Of a stretch of DNA of 34,611 nucleotides, positions 1 through 9,119 are shown one piece after another. The notes under the pieces are model-generated. The model saw nothing but the letters and a program-made list of their open reading frames with translations, had not been told where the DNA came from and ran no database searches. The first letter of the stretch is position 1. The number at the start of each line of letters is the position of its first letter. The DNA lies in the NCBI GenBank assembly GCA_023228865.1, contig JALOAH010000050.1, forward strand, positions 1-34,611. Reading direction: 5' to 3'. This DNA is from Porticoccaceae bacterium (GTDB lineage Bacteria; Pseudomonadota; Gammaproteobacteria; Pseudomonadales; Porticoccaceae). A program made the translations under genes and the position numbers.

Positions 1-55
1 GAACAGCTATAGTTGCCAGTACGGATTTTAACCTGACGACCATAGAGCGCCGCTT

Positions 56-418
56 ATGAAACCCTTGTCCGATAGTATTGAAGAAAATATTGACCGTTTT
101 ATCGCTGATGCCATCGCCACCGGCCTGGTGTGGGGGCTGGAAGGCGACGACGGCTGGGCGGTATGCCCGTCGGAACGCAACAGCGAGCTGGATGTGATGC
201 CCTTTTGGTCCCAGGAGGAATTTGCGCGCCACCACTGCGAATCAGACTGGGCGGTCTACAAACCTGTGGCCATCGCCCTTGAGGAATTTCTCGACGACTG
301 GCTGCCCGGTTTGCATGAAGATATTGTTTTGGTCGGGGTTAACTGGAATGAAGAGCTTGAGGGCGACGAGCTCGAACCTCTGGATCTGCTTGAGGATTTT
401 GAGGCGGAGATGTCTTAG
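56..418 (+). CDS. DUF2750 family protein
   Basis: This 120-residue acidic protein resembles the small DUF2750 family, recognised from the N-terminal 'flags for display or inspection' type fold with a conserved Trp-rich segment (GDDGWAVCPS, then PFWSQEEFARHH near residues 49-59) and an acidic C-terminal tail. No signal peptide or membrane segment is visible, so it is probably cytoplasmic. The family has no established biochemical role. The ATG at 56 is the only sensible start; no strong Shine-Dalgarno sequence precedes it. The gene stands alone at the window's left edge, with 114 bases before the next gene. Confidence 0.75.
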   Translation: MKPLSDSIEENIDRFIADAIATGLVWGLEGDDGWAVCPSERNSELDVMPFWSQEEFARHHCESDWAVYKPVAIALEEFLDDWLPGLHEDIVLVGVNWNEELEGDELEPLDLLEDFEAEMS

Positions 419-532
419 AATCTGGTTACAACCTGCTGCGTTCGGTCATCTATGCTGCCGCAATGCCCATGTGCTTCTGTGCCCTTGTCGTCTGCAGCCA
501 TTTTGTCTTTTAACTTCCTTTAAGGAGAAACC

Positions 533-823
533 ATGGCGGCCTTTTTAATTGCCACCACCACCGTTAAAGATGCAGAAAAATTTAAACGCTATGCGGAGCA
601 GGTAGTAAAAACCTTTGCCCTCTACGGCGGCGAGCCTTTGCTGCGGGGTAATTTTGAGGGCATGCTCGGCGGTGAAGGCCATCACCAGATGGCGGGGGTG
701 GTGAAATTTCCCTCCATCGAGGCACTGCGAACCTGGTTCTACTCCCCTGAGTACCAGAGCATTATTCCCCTGCGCACTGAGGCCGTGGATATGAGCATCG
801 CCACCTACAGCGTTCCCGACTGA
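533..823 (+). CDS. DUF1330 domain-containing protein
   Basis: This 96-residue protein has the hallmarks of the DUF1330 dimeric alpha/beta-barrel family: an N-terminal strand (FLIATTTVKD), a helix beginning KFKRYAEQV, the LLRGNFEGMLGGE turn, and the conserved C-terminal segment around residues 58-85 with a W-x-x-S-P-E-Y-Q core. The family is small, soluble and of unknown function, related in fold to antibiotic-biosynthesis monooxygenases. An AAGGAG ribosome-binding site lies six bases upstream of the ATG, supporting the start. A weak AAAAGC/GCTTTT hairpin follows the stop codon. Confidence 0.85.
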   Translation: MAAFLIATTTVKDAEKFKRYAEQVVKTFALYGGEPLLRGNFEGMLGGEGHHQMAGVVKFPSIEALRTWFYSPEYQSIIPLRTEAVDMSIATYSVPD

Positions 824-840
824 AAAAGCATAGCGCTTTT
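824..840 (+). terminator. Weak hairpin after the DUF1330 gene
   Basis: AAAAGC (824-829) pairs with GCTTTT (835-840) across a five-base loop, immediately after the stop codon. The right arm supplies a short T run. The stem is only six base pairs and mostly A-T, so termination would be inefficient. Confidence 0.3.
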
Positions 841-958
841 CTGTAAATCCATTGACAGCCCTTTAAAAACAGTCGCCAGGACTTATATCTGAACAATGAA
901 CCATTCGGTCTTTTAAGAGTCGAAAAGGCCTCAATTTTGTTTGTTGTCAGGGGGTGTT

Positions 959-2341
959 GTGAAAAGGTTTGCGCGTTATTTTCTGTTGGTGCTGGTGGCT
1001 GCTCAGGCGGGGCTGTCAATGCCGGATCGAGCCGTGGCGGCGCTGCCCTTGCAGGATTCCTCGGGTAACAGGCTGCCCACCCTGGCGCCCATGCTGAAAG
1101 CGGTAAACCCGGCGGTGGTCAATATTTCCACCTACTCTACGCAAACACAAAATTACAATCCCCTTCTCAACGATCCCTTTTTTCGCCACTTTTTTAACAT
1201 TCCCGAAGAGCAGTACCGCCGCCAGCAACAGGCGCCGCAAAAACGCCAGCAAAGTGCAGGCTCCGGAGTGATCGTCGATGCCGAGGACGGCATTGTCATG
1301 ACCAATTTCCATGTCATCAAAGGCGCCGACGAGGTTCAGGTTTCACTGATTGACGGGCGGACATTTGTTGCCGAGGTCAAGGGTACAGATCCAGATCTCG
1401 ATATCGCGGTTCTGCAGATCGATGGCGACGACCTCGCCCAGGTGACCATGGCAGACTCGGGCGCGCTGGCGGTTGGCGACTTTGTTGTCGCCATTGGCAA
1501 CCCCTTTGGCTTGGGGCAAACCGTGACCACGGGTATCGTTAGCGCTCTGGGCAGAAGCGGGCTCGGTATTGAGGGCTATGAAAATTTTATTCAAACCGAT
1601 GCTTCGATTAATCCCGGCAACTCCGGCGGCGCCCTGGTGGATCTCAATGGTCACCTGGTGGGTATCAACACCGCAATTATCGCCCCCTCCGGCGGCAATG
1701 TGGGTATCGGCTTCGCCATTCCCGTCAACATGGCCAGGGCGAGCATGATGCAGATTCTTGAGTATGGCGAAGTTCGGCGCGGCCAGCTGGGTATTGGCAT
1801 TCAGGAAATCACCCCGGATCTGCGCAAAGCCTTTTCCTTGCGCAACGGCCAGCAGGGGGTGCTGGTGACCGACGTTCAGGAAGGTTCCAGCGCCGACGCC
1901 AGTGGTATCGAGCCCGGCGATGTCATCACCAGCGTCAACGGCAAGCCCGTCAACTCAATGGGTCAGCTGCGCAGCCAGATCGGCGTGTTAAGGGTGGGCG
2001 ACAAGGCCGAGCTGGGTCTACTTCGAGACGGCAAAGGGAAAACCCTGAGGGTAGAAGTGGGCGAACCCCAGGATATGACCGCCAGCACCAGCATGCACCC
2101 CTTGCTTGAAGGGGTCAGTTTTGAAAATGAAAAAAATGGCCGGGGAGTGGTTGTTGCCGCCATTGCCCCCAACACCAATGCCGCCTATAGCGGTCTGCGG
2201 CCAGGAGACATCATCACTGGCGCCAACAAGCGCCGCGTGGTGGACTTAAAAAGCTTTGTCGCGGCACTGTCGGTTAACAGCAATGCCATCCTGTTGCAGA
2301 TAAACAGAGGCGGTCGCGGTCTCTATCTGGTGATTCGTTAG
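959..2341 (+). CDS. Do-family periplasmic serine endoprotease (DegQ/DegP-like)
   Basis: This is a chymotrypsin-fold protease-chaperone for misfolded envelope proteins. The GTG at 959 is chosen because AGGGGG lies five bases upstream; a longer frame from TTG 941 has no such site. The 460-residue product has an N-terminal signal peptide (KRF, then a hydrophobic run to about residue 25), so it acts in the periplasm. The catalytic triad is visible: His118 in TNFHV, Asp148 in DLDIAVL, Ser222 in NPGNSGGA. Two PDZ domains follow, roughly 270-360 and 375-455. The length and double PDZ match DegQ rather than DegS, which has one PDZ and a membrane anchor. It is transcribed alone; a GGCCAG hairpin without a T run follows it. 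Confidence 0.92.
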   Translation: MKRFARYFLLVLVAAQAGLSMPDRAVAALPLQDSSGNRLPTLAPMLKAVNPAVVNISTYSTQTQNYNPLLNDPFFRHFFNIPEEQYRRQQQAPQKRQQSAGSGVIVDAEDGIVMTNFHVIKGADEVQVSLIDGRTFVAEVKGTDPDLDIAVLQIDGDDLAQVTMADSGALAVGDFVVAIGNPFGLGQTVTTGIVSALGRSGLGIEGYENFIQTDASINPGNSGGALVDLNGHLVGINTAIIAPSGGNVGIGFAIPVNMARASMMQILEYGEVRRGQLGIGIQEITPDLRKAFSLRNGQQGVLVTDVQEGSSADASGIEPGDVITSVNGKPVNSMGQLRSQIGVLRVGDKAELGLLRDGKGKTLRVEVGEPQDMTASTSMHPLLEGVSFENEKNGRGVVVAAIAPNTNAAYSGLRPGDIITGANKRRVVDLKSFVAALSVNSNAILLQINRGGRGLYLVIR

Positions 2342-2432
2342 TTTTCAGGCCAGTTTATTGCTGGCCAGATGGTTGCTAAAGGCGCCGGTGACTGCTGACG
2401 CCAATTTGACTGATCTGGAACAAGGCCTGAAG

Positions 2433-2441
2433 TGGTATAGT
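2433..2441 (+). promoter_or_regulatory. Candidate extended -10 promoter for the 160-residue gene
   Basis: TGGTATAGT matches the extended -10 pattern TGn-TATAAT and lies about 35 bases before the ATG at 2476. No good -35 hexamer stands 17 bases upstream, which is usual for extended -10 promoters. A call from pattern only. Confidence 0.4.
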
Positions 2442-2475
2442 CGCCGATACTAAGGAAAAATTTCAGGAACAGGCT

Positions 2476-2958
2476 ATGAAAACCTACGAAACCGCACGGG
2501 AACTCCTTGACTGCCTGGTGGACTTCCACCATCGCGCCTGCCGCTTGCTTGAGGGCGCCATGGATATGGAACAAAGCGAGCGGGTGCTGATGGTGCTGGA
2601 TTATCTTTACCAGCATCACAGCGAACTTCAGGATGCACTGGCCACCTATGAGGAGGACTGCGAAGACAGCGGCGACGCGGGTGCCGGCATTCTCAATACC
2701 TGGGTTCCCTATGCCCTGAACGCCAACGACTCCCCAGAGGCTTTTATCGACGGCCTCGATGTGGATGAAGAGATGTCCTTTGAAGCTTCAGAAGCCCTGG
2801 GGCGGGCTCTCGGCGATTATGTGGTCAGCCTGGTGGACAATATCTGCACGGAAATCGTCGCGCCAGGGGTGGCGGAGGTTTTTGCCAACATTCTCGAAAT
2901 GGAGCGCACCGAGCAACGCAAGCTCACGAGAGCAATCAATTCCCTGCGGGACATGTAA
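2476..2958 (+). CDS. Hypothetical helical protein
   Basis: I do not recognise this 160-residue protein. It is acidic and appears almost wholly alpha-helical, with an N-terminal helix of the form TARELLDCLVDFHHRACRLLE, a second helix rich in Tyr, His and Glu (DYLYQHHSELQDALATYEED), a middle loop, and a long C-terminal helix ending in EMERTEQRKLTRAINSL. The His and Glu pairs in helices recall ferritin-like or hemerythrin-like bundles, but no complete metal-binding motif is evident, so that is only a suggestion. No signal peptide or membrane segment is seen. An extended -10 lies upstream and a rho-independent terminator downstream, so it is probably a single-gene unit. Confidence 0.75.
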   Translation: MKTYETARELLDCLVDFHHRACRLLEGAMDMEQSERVLMVLDYLYQHHSELQDALATYEEDCEDSGDAGAGILNTWVPYALNANDSPEAFIDGLDVDEEMSFEASEALGRALGDYVVSLVDNICTEIVAPGVAEVFANILEMERTEQRKLTRAINSLRDM

Positions 2959-3103
2959 CAGGTTCCACTGTCAGGGAAATTGAAAACCCTGGTTTCGACC
3001 TTGCCATATCTCAGGGGGTTCAGGTCTTGCTAGGGATACCAGTCCTGGCGCAATGGCTGATGGTCATGGAGGGTTAAGCGCCCGTTCTGTGTTCCAAACG
3101 GAG

Positions 3104-3129
3104 CAGCGGGCGTCAGGCCGCTGGTTTTT
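3104..3129 (+). terminator. Rho-independent terminator
   Basis: CAGCGG (3104-3109) pairs with CCGCTG (3118-3123) across an eight-base loop and is followed by GTTTTT. It lies 146 bases after the stop of the 160-residue gene and before bioA, so it should separate the two units. Confidence 0.6.
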
Positions 3130-3191
3130 CAGTGGGCTTTTTCATTGCGCTTGCACCCGCAGGCTGGATTCCTTAGGCTACTGAAAAACCA
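3122..3191. repeat. 12-bp perfect inverted repeat upstream of bioA
   Basis: TGGTTTTTCAGT (3122-3133) and its exact complement ACTGAAAAACCA (3180-3191) are separated by 46 bases and end 18 bases before the bioA start. The left arm overlaps the T run of the preceding terminator. It could form a large mRNA hairpin or act as a paired protein-binding site. It does not match the classical BirA operator. Confidence 0.5.
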
Positions 3192-3209
3192 CTGTCCCCA
3201 GGAATCCCT

Positions 3210-4562
3210 ATGTCCCTCAACCACAGCCTGATGCAGCGGGATCTCGCCGTGCTCTGGCATCCCTGCACCCAAATGAAAGACCACGAAAAGTTGCCGTTGA
3301 TTCCCATTCGCCGCGGCCAGGGGGTGTGGCTTGAGGATTTTGACGGCAATCGCTACATAGACGCCATCAGCTCCTGGTGGGTGAATATCTTTGGCCACGC
3401 CAACCCTCGTATTAATGAGCGCATCAAGGCGCAGCTCGACAGCCTTGAGCATGTCATTCTCGCCGGCTTCAGCCACGAGCCGGTGATTCAACTCTCGGAG
3501 CGCCTCGTCGCCATCACACCGCAAAAACTCAACCGCTGTTTCTATGCCGATAACGGTTCCTCAGGCATCGAAGTGGCACTCAAAATGAGCTTTCACTACT
3601 GGCTCAACAAAGGCCAGACCCGCAAGACCAAATTTGTCACCCTGGGTAATAGCTATCACGGCGAAACCCTGGCGACCCTGGCGGTGGGCGATGTGGATCT
3701 CTACAAAAAAACCTATGAACCCCTGCTGATGACCACCTTTACGGCGCCAAGCCCGGACTGCTATCACCGGGAAACGGGGGAGTCCTGGGAAGATTACAGC
3801 GCGCGAAAATTTGATGACATGTACGCCCTGCTGGAAAAACACCACGAGGAGGTCTGCGCTGTTATCGTCGAACCCCTGGTGCAGTGCGCCGGCAATATGC
3901 GCATGTACCACCCCATCTACTTAACAAAGCTGCGCGCAGCCTGCGAACATTTTAATGTTCACCTGATCGGCGACGAAATTGCCGTGGGTTTTGGTCGCAC
4001 CGGCACCCTGTTTGCCTGCGAGCAGGCCGGAATCACGCCGGATTTTCTCTGTCTGTCAAAGGGGTTGACCGGCGGTTATTTGCCCCTTTGTGCGGTGCTG
4101 ACCCACGAAACCATCTACGATGCCTTTTACGACGACTACGATACCCTGAAAGGCTTTCTCCACTCCCACAGTTACACCGGCAACCCCCTCGCCTGCGCTG
4201 CAGCGCTCGCCACCCTGGATATTTTTGAACAGGACGATGTCATCAATAACAACCGGCGGCTGATTAAAAAAATGGCGGATGTCACTGCCCATTTTGGCGA
4301 CCACCCCCATGTTGCCGACGTGCGCCAGACCGGCATGATTCTCGCTATCGAAATGGTTAAGGATAAAGCCTCAAAAACCCCCTATGCCTGGCAGGAGCGC
4401 AGGGGGCTTAAAGTCTATGAACACGCCCTAAACAACAGTGCGCTGCTGCGACCATTGGGTTCGGTGATTTATTTTATGCCGCCCTATGTGATCAGCGAGG
4501 AGCAGATTGAACATCTGGCCAAAGTGGCCTGGGAAGGTATTGAACTGGCCACCTCCGCCTGA
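3210..4562 (+). CDS. bioA: Adenosylmethionine-8-amino-7-oxononanoate aminotransferase (BioA)
   Basis: BioA transfers the amino group of S-adenosylmethionine to 8-amino-7-oxononanoate, making 7,8-diaminononanoate in biotin synthesis. The 450-residue product is a class III PLP-dependent aminotransferase of normal length. Visible signatures are the N-terminal LWHPCTQM segment typical of BioA, AISSWWVNIFGH, the GSSGIEVALKM cofactor phosphate region, the D-E-I-A-V-G-F-G-R-T-G-T motif (about residues 254-265), and the Schiff-base lysine Lys284 in SKGLTGG. No other biotin gene is adjacent, so the bio genes must be dispersed in this genome. The antiporter gene begins 10 bases after the stop, suggesting co-transcription although a functional link is not obvious. 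Confidence 0.95.
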   Translation: MSLNHSLMQRDLAVLWHPCTQMKDHEKLPLIPIRRGQGVWLEDFDGNRYIDAISSWWVNIFGHANPRINERIKAQLDSLEHVILAGFSHEPVIQLSERLVAITPQKLNRCFYADNGSSGIEVALKMSFHYWLNKGQTRKTKFVTLGNSYHGETLATLAVGDVDLYKKTYEPLLMTTFTAPSPDCYHRETGESWEDYSARKFDDMYALLEKHHEEVCAVIVEPLVQCAGNMRMYHPIYLTKLRAACEHFNVHLIGDEIAVGFGRTGTLFACEQAGITPDFLCLSKGLTGGYLPLCAVLTHETIYDAFYDDYDTLKGFLHSHSYTGNPLACAAALATLDIFEQDDVINNNRRLIKKMADVTAHFGDHPHVADVRQTGMILAIEMVKDKASKTPYAWQERRGLKVYEHALNNSALLRPLGSVIYFMPPYVISEEQIEHLAKVAWEGIELATSA

Positions 4563-4572
4563 GACTATCGCC

Positions 4573-6555
4573 ATGGGAAGTCACAGCTTCATCAATGAGT
4601 TGATCGTTATCTTTGCCGCTTCCGTGGTGGTGGCGGCGCTGTTTAACCGTTTGAAAGTGCCAACCATTGTTTGCTATCTGCTCGTCGGCGCCATTCTCGG
4701 GCCTGGTTTGGGAGTGGTTACGGATATTGGCGCCTTTCAAGTGGTGGCAGAGTTTGGCGTTGCCTTTCTCCTCTTTACTCTGGGTCTGGAATTTTCATTG
4801 CCCCGCCTGCTGGCCTTGAGGCGTGTGGTTTTTGGTATGGGGTCGTTGCAGGTGGTGGTATCCATCGCCTTTTTTGGCGCTTTGCTCTACGCCACGCGAC
4901 ATATTTATGCGATTACCCTGGTGGGCACATTAATTATTGCCTCGGCCATAGCATTGTCGTCCACGGCCATTGTTACCAAGGAGCTGGCGCTGCGCAATCA
5001 GGTGGCCACAGCCCATGGCAACATGGCTATTGGCATTCTGCTCTTTCAGGATATTGCCGCGATCGTTATGTTGGTTCTGATTTCTGTAGGTGCCGACCTC
5101 GACAATTCTCAGATTTTGTCTGCCCTGGGAATGGCTGGAGTAAAGGCGCTACTCTTCTTTGTCGCGGTGGTGGCTATTGGCAAATGGCTGTTACCGCCAC
5201 TGTTGGTGGAAATTGGTAAAAGCCGTTCTGAAGAGCTGTTTGTCCTTGTCGTTCTTGTCATAGCGCTGACCGCAGCTGCGGCGGCTCATGCCCTTGGGTT
5301 GTCGATGGCGTTGGGGGCGTTTATGGCGGGTATGATGCTCGGTGAAAGCCACTTTCGCCACCAGATCGAAGCAGAGATTCGCCCGTTTCGCGATGTTTTG
5401 CTAGGTATCTTTTTTGTCAGTATTGGCCTTATCGTCGACCTGGATCTGATTGCCAGCTATTGGTTGCGCATCGTTTTTTTTGCGCTCTGTCTGGTGGTAT
5501 TTAAAACCCTGCTGATTGCCATCCTGTGCAAAGTCTTTGGCAGTAATTTGCGCGACTCCCTGCGCACTGGGTTGATTCTCTGCCAGGGCGGCGAGTTCGG
5601 TTTTGCCCTGCTGGCACTGGCCGTCAAAGACCAGCTTATTCCCGGCGACGTGGCATCCTTTTTCCTCGCCATCATCGTCTTCAGCATGGCGTTGACGCCC
5701 CTGCTTATTTCCCGCAGTCACCTCATTGCCGATCGCCTCCTGGAGCGAGGCAAGGCCAAAGCGGGAGATTATCCTGGCAGTGACGCGCCCGTGATTGCGG
5801 AACATGAATTGCACAACCATGTCATTCTCTGCGGTTACGGGCGCGTCGGACAAATTATTGCCCGTTTTCTGGAAATGGAAAATATTCCCTATATTGCCAT
5901 CGACGACGATCCGGTGCGGGTACAGCGGGCTTTGGCGCTGGGGGGGCAGGTGATGTTTGGCAACGCCCGCAAAATCAAACTGCTGCAACAGCTGGGCTTG
6001 GCGCAGGCGGCGCTGGTGGTGATCAGTTTTGATGATCCCCAGGCGGCGCGCACCATGGTTGTAGAGATCCGTCAGGTGCGGGACAAAGTGCCTGTCTTGG
6101 TGCGCACTCGGGACGACAGTTATTTGCAGGAGCTCCAGCAGGCCGGCGCCAGTGAAGTGATTCCCGAAACCCTGGAAGCCAGCCTGATGCTGGTGAGCCA
6201 TGTCATGGCGGCTCTGGGGCTGCCGGCGAGCAAGGTATTTGAAACGGTTCGCCAGGTGAGAGAGGAGCGCTATACCATGCTCCACGGTTTTATTGTCGGT
6301 GAGAAGGGGGGCGGAGAAGCCCCGGATCAGTTGCAGCCGGTTTTTTTGCCCAGGGACGCCCGCGCTGTCGGCAAACCCCTGGGGGACTTGGCGCGGCAAA
6401 ATCTTTCTGTTCGCATTCACACTCTGCGCCGGGGCGATAAAACCCTCACCAACCCAGGCGCAGACACGGTGCTTGAGGCAAGCGATATTGTTGTGCTCGG
6501 CGGCGAAGCCTCCGCCATCGAGAAAGCGGAGAGTTATTTGCTCAGTGGCGGTTAG
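4573..6555 (+). CDS. CPA2-family cation:proton antiporter, KefB/KefC-like
   Basis: This is an inner-membrane monovalent-cation/proton antiporter with a regulatory nucleotide-binding tail. The ATG at 4573, ten bases after bioA, is preferred; an earlier in-frame start at 4507 would lie inside bioA and add a soluble N-terminus untypical of the family. The 660-residue protein has about twelve hydrophobic segments within residues 1-390. An RCK_N (TrkA-N) domain follows, with the Rossmann signature CGYGRVG near 418-424 and acidic residues IDDDP after the second strand. A TrkA-C domain occupies roughly the last 90 residues. The arrangement matches KefB, KefC or YbaL. Which cation it carries and whether glutathione adducts gate it cannot be read here. 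Confidence 0.9.
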   Translation: MGSHSFINELIVIFAASVVVAALFNRLKVPTIVCYLLVGAILGPGLGVVTDIGAFQVVAEFGVAFLLFTLGLEFSLPRLLALRRVVFGMGSLQVVVSIAFFGALLYATRHIYAITLVGTLIIASAIALSSTAIVTKELALRNQVATAHGNMAIGILLFQDIAAIVMLVLISVGADLDNSQILSALGMAGVKALLFFVAVVAIGKWLLPPLLVEIGKSRSEELFVLVVLVIALTAAAAAHALGLSMALGAFMAGMMLGESHFRHQIEAEIRPFRDVLLGIFFVSIGLIVDLDLIASYWLRIVFFALCLVVFKTLLIAILCKVFGSNLRDSLRTGLILCQGGEFGFALLALAVKDQLIPGDVASFFLAIIVFSMALTPLLISRSHLIADRLLERGKAKAGDYPGSDAPVIAEHELHNHVILCGYGRVGQIIARFLEMENIPYIAIDDDPVRVQRALALGGQVMFGNARKIKLLQQLGLAQAALVVISFDDPQAARTMVVEIRQVRDKVPVLVRTRDDSYLQELQQAGASEVIPETLEASLMLVSHVMAALGLPASKVFETVRQVREERYTMLHGFIVGEKGGGEAPDQLQPVFLPRDARAVGKPLGDLARQNLSVRIHTLRRGDKTLTNPGADTVLEASDIVVLGGEASAIEKAESYLLSGG

Positions 6556-6582
6556 CCCATGTTTGGCCAGGTTGGACCACAG

Positions 6583-7485
6583 TCACTCACGGGAAGACAC
6601 CAGGGTTTTTATAGCGTTGGCAAGCAGGGGGCTGAGATCAATTTTATTTGAACTGTGGGGAATGGCATTGGTGGTGATAACCGGATTGATGCCCGCGCTG
6701 GCCATGGCCGCTTCGGCGCCCGGAGCGAAGAGGCCGTGGGTGCAGATGGCGCTGACCGCGACGGCGCCGCGATCATGCAACTGGCGGGCGGCTTCCATCA
6801 TGGTGTTGCCGGAACTGATGACATCGTCCACGAGAATGGCTTCTTTGCCCGCATAGGAGTAATCCGGCAGCGTCACCTGGACACTGCGGTCGCCGCTGCG
6901 AATTTTGCTGGCCACCACATAATCGAGGCCGCAGCGTTCGGCCACCTGTGCCACCCATTGGCGCGACTCCGCATCGGGGCCGACCAGAACGCCGTTGCAG
7001 TCTGAACTGCCCAGACCCCTGTTGCGAAGATAGTCGCCGAGCAGCGGCGCGGCAGAAAGCGCCTGGCTGCGGCAGTGGGGCAAGGCCTCAAAGAGATTGG
7101 CGATGCGGTGGAGATGGGGGTCGACGGTAATCAGGTCATCGACCCAGCCGGAGAGTAGATCGCCAATAATCTGTTGACTGATGCCCTGGCCCTGATGAAA
7201 CACCTTGTCCTGGCGCATATAGCAGAGGTACGGAGTGACCAGAATTGCCCGCCTGCAGCCAAGACTTTTTGCCGTTGCGATAGCCAGATAAAGCTCGATC
7301 AATTTACTGTTGGGGTCGTGGAGGCCGCGCAAGAAAACCACCGTGTCTGGCAGTTGCGGTGGCAGGGTCACCAGGCTTTCGCCGTCGGGAAAGCGGTGGA
7401 TATCCACCGCTGCCATGGTTGCCTGTAAGCTGTCGGCGAGCAATTGTGCCTCGGTGAGGGATTCCGGAAAGCCGAGTATTAGCAT
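6583..7485 (-). CDS. Ribose-phosphate pyrophosphokinase-like protein (PRPP synthetase family)
   Basis: Canonical members transfer pyrophosphate from ATP to ribose 5-phosphate, giving PRPP. I place the start at the ATG at 7485, which gives 300 residues and an N-terminus aligning with the family (MLILGFPES); the longer open frame overlaps the upstream gene. Visible motifs are FPDGE near residues 33-37, PYLCYMRQDK in the ATP-binding region, VDPHLHRI, and the PRPP-binding loop ILVDDVISSGNTM around residue 215-227. It is shorter than the usual bacterial Prs of about 315 residues, and its MRQDKVFHQGQGIS segment is closer to archaeal-type enzymes. It starts 37 bases after the phosphorylase stop, so it is the last gene of a three-gene operon. 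It is probably not the sole housekeeping Prs. Confidence 0.85.
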   Translation of the reverse strand: MLILGFPESLTEAQLLADSLQATMAAVDIHRFPDGESLVTLPPQLPDTVVFLRGLHDPNSKLIELYLAIATAKSLGCRRAILVTPYLCYMRQDKVFHQGQGISQQIIGDLLSGWVDDLITVDPHLHRIANLFEALPHCRSQALSAAPLLGDYLRNRGLGSSDCNGVLVGPDAESRQWVAQVAERCGLDYVVASKIRSGDRSVQVTLPDYSYAGKEAILVDDVISSGNTMMEAARQLHDRGAVAVSAICTHGLFAPGAEAAMASAGINPVITTNAIPHSSNKIDLSPLLANAIKTLVSSRE

Positions 7486-7522
7486 AATGCAATGATATCC
7501 ATTTGAAGGGTTGTCGAGGCTG

Positions 7523-9067
7523 TCAAAACTGTGCTGTCCAGGGGCTGGCCTTGGCGCCGCCGACACCAATGTCATAGCCGGAATGCTCCAGCGCCAGGCG
7601 TTTGGCAAACTCAAAATCAGCGCCGAACTGGGCGTAAATTCGGTACAGGGTTTCCCCCTCTGCCACCGGATCGCCGAGTTTTTTCTCCAGCAGCACCCCC
7701 GCGCCCTTGTCCATGGGGGCGCCGGCAAGGCGTGCGATGCGCGCCATTACCTGATTGTCGATGGCCTCCACGACACCGCTTTTGGGCGCCACAATATCCC
7801 AGGTTAGTGTCCCCAGTTGGAAGGTCTGGGTTTGAACCCCCTGGGCGGCGATAATATCGCGCATTTTCGCCAGGGCGCGGCCGGAATCGAGAATATCCCG
7901 GGCGATGGCGTAGCCCTGGCCGCCGCGAACATCGGCGTCGAACTCGATAATCCGCCCCGCCAGTTGCAGGGATTTTTCCCGCAGGTCGTGGGGCGCATCC
8001 GGCGCGTTTTCCAGCACCTGCATGACATCCCGGCATTCCAGTACAGGGCCGATGCCGTTGCCGATGGGTTGGCTGCCGTTGGTGATAATGACCTCGGTGA
8101 CCAGGCCGATGCGGTCGCCGACAAACTCAAACAACTTGCGCAGTTGCATGGCTTCTTTCATGGAGCGCACTTTGGCTTTGGGGCCGCAGGGAATATCGAT
8201 GAGCAAATGGCTAGAGCCGCAGGCGCTTTTTTTGGAAATAATTGACGCCACCATCTGCGCCATGGAATCGATGGCCAGGGGGCGCTCCACCGAAATAAGA
8301 ATGTCGTCCGCTGGTGCCAGTTTTGCGGTGCCGCCCCAGGCGAGACAACCCCGCTGTTCCTGGACAATCTGGTGGAGGCGCTCCATGGGCAGATCCACTT
8401 CCGCCAGCACCTCCATGGTGTCGGCGGTGCCCGCCGGTGAAGTGATGGCGCGGCTCGAGGTTTTCGGGCACAGCAGGCCGTGGGCGGCAACAATGGGCAC
8501 CACCAGCATGGAGGTGCGATTGCCGGGAATGCCGCCAATACAGTGTTTATCCACCACCACAGATTCGTGCCAGTTGAGTTGTTCGCCGGAATTCACCATG
8601 GCGCGGGTGAGGTAGAAAATTTCTTCACGGTCGAGCCCCGCTTCGGAGACGGCAACAATAAAGGCGGCGATCTCTGTTTTTGAGTAGCGGTTGTCGGCGA
8701 TGTCAAAAATAATATCGTTGAACTGCTGCTGGTTGAGGCTGTTGCCGCCGAGCTTGTGGCGCACATGCTCCATGGATTGGGGCGGCTCTGCATGATTGAC
8801 CTGTACCTGGGTACTTTCCGGTAGATCCAGATTGCCAAAGGCCTGTTCAGACAGCCCCAATTCCTGGGGTGATACTATGCAGTCATCGTCGACCACATTG
8901 AGCACGGCGAGGATGCGGCGGCCATCCTGCTGTATTTCGATTTTATTGAGCGCCTGAAAACCCTCCGCCTTGTAAATGTGGCAGTCCCGGTGCAGGTAGG
9001 CGACATTTTCGTGGTAGGTGTCTATGGCAACCCGCTTGAGGCTGAGGGTGGCATGGCTGTTGTTCAT
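7523..9067 (-). CDS. Type 2 thymidine phosphorylase family / AMP phosphorylase-like enzyme
   Basis: The family phosphorolyses nucleosides or, in characterised archaeal members, nucleoside 5'-monophosphates to a free base plus ribose 1,5-bisphosphate. At 514 residues it has an extra N-terminal domain of about 85 residues absent from classical DeoA (about 440 residues), matching the AMP-phosphorylase/type 2 group. Conserved blocks include the phosphate-binding [35 protein letters not shown], and the [14 protein letters not shown] segment, plus a C-terminal PYNP-like domain. GGAG five bases before the ATG supports the start. It lies between a cytosine-deaminase-like gene and a PRPP-synthetase-like gene on the same strand. 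Whether it uses AMP, CMP, UMP or nucleosides is unknown; the context favours monophosphates. Confidence 0.88.
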   Translation of the reverse strand: MNNSHATLSLKRVAIDTYHENVAYLHRDCHIYKAEGFQALNKIEIQQDGRRILAVLNVVDDDCIVSPQELGLSEQAFGNLDLPESTQVQVNHAEPPQSMEHVRHKLGGNSLNQQQFNDIIFDIADNRYSKTEIAAFIVAVSEAGLDREEIFYLTRAMVNSGEQLNWHESVVVDKHCIGGIPGNRTSMLVVPIVAAHGLLCPKTSSRAITSPAGTADTMEVLAEVDLPMERLHQIVQEQRGCLAWGGTAKLAPADDILISVERPLAIDSMAQMVASIISKKSACGSSHLLIDIPCGPKAKVRSMKEAMQLRKLFEFVGDRIGLVTEVIITNGSQPIGNGIGPVLECRDVMQVLENAPDAPHDLREKSLQLAGRIIEFDADVRGGQGYAIARDILDSGRALAKMRDIIAAQGVQTQTFQLGTLTWDIVAPKSGVVEAIDNQVMARIARLAGAPMDKGAGVLLEKKLGDPVAEGETLYRIYAQFGADFEFAKRLALEHSGYDIGVGGAKASPWTAQF

Positions 9068-9119
9068 TCTGTCTCCGCAATGGCAGGGGGTGGAGGGCGG
9101 TTTCGCCTCATTGAAACGG

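Noticed and set aside
2348..2366. GGCCAG/CTGGCC hairpin after the protease as a terminator
   Set aside because: The six-bp stem is real but no T run follows, so it fails the rho-independent pattern.
3122..3191. BirA operator before bioA
   Set aside because: The inverted repeat here does not match the known BirA site, so I report it only as an unexplained repeat.
5401..6420. 339-residue minus-strand open frame
   Set aside because: It is opposite the antiporter gene and has no membrane or domain features of its own.
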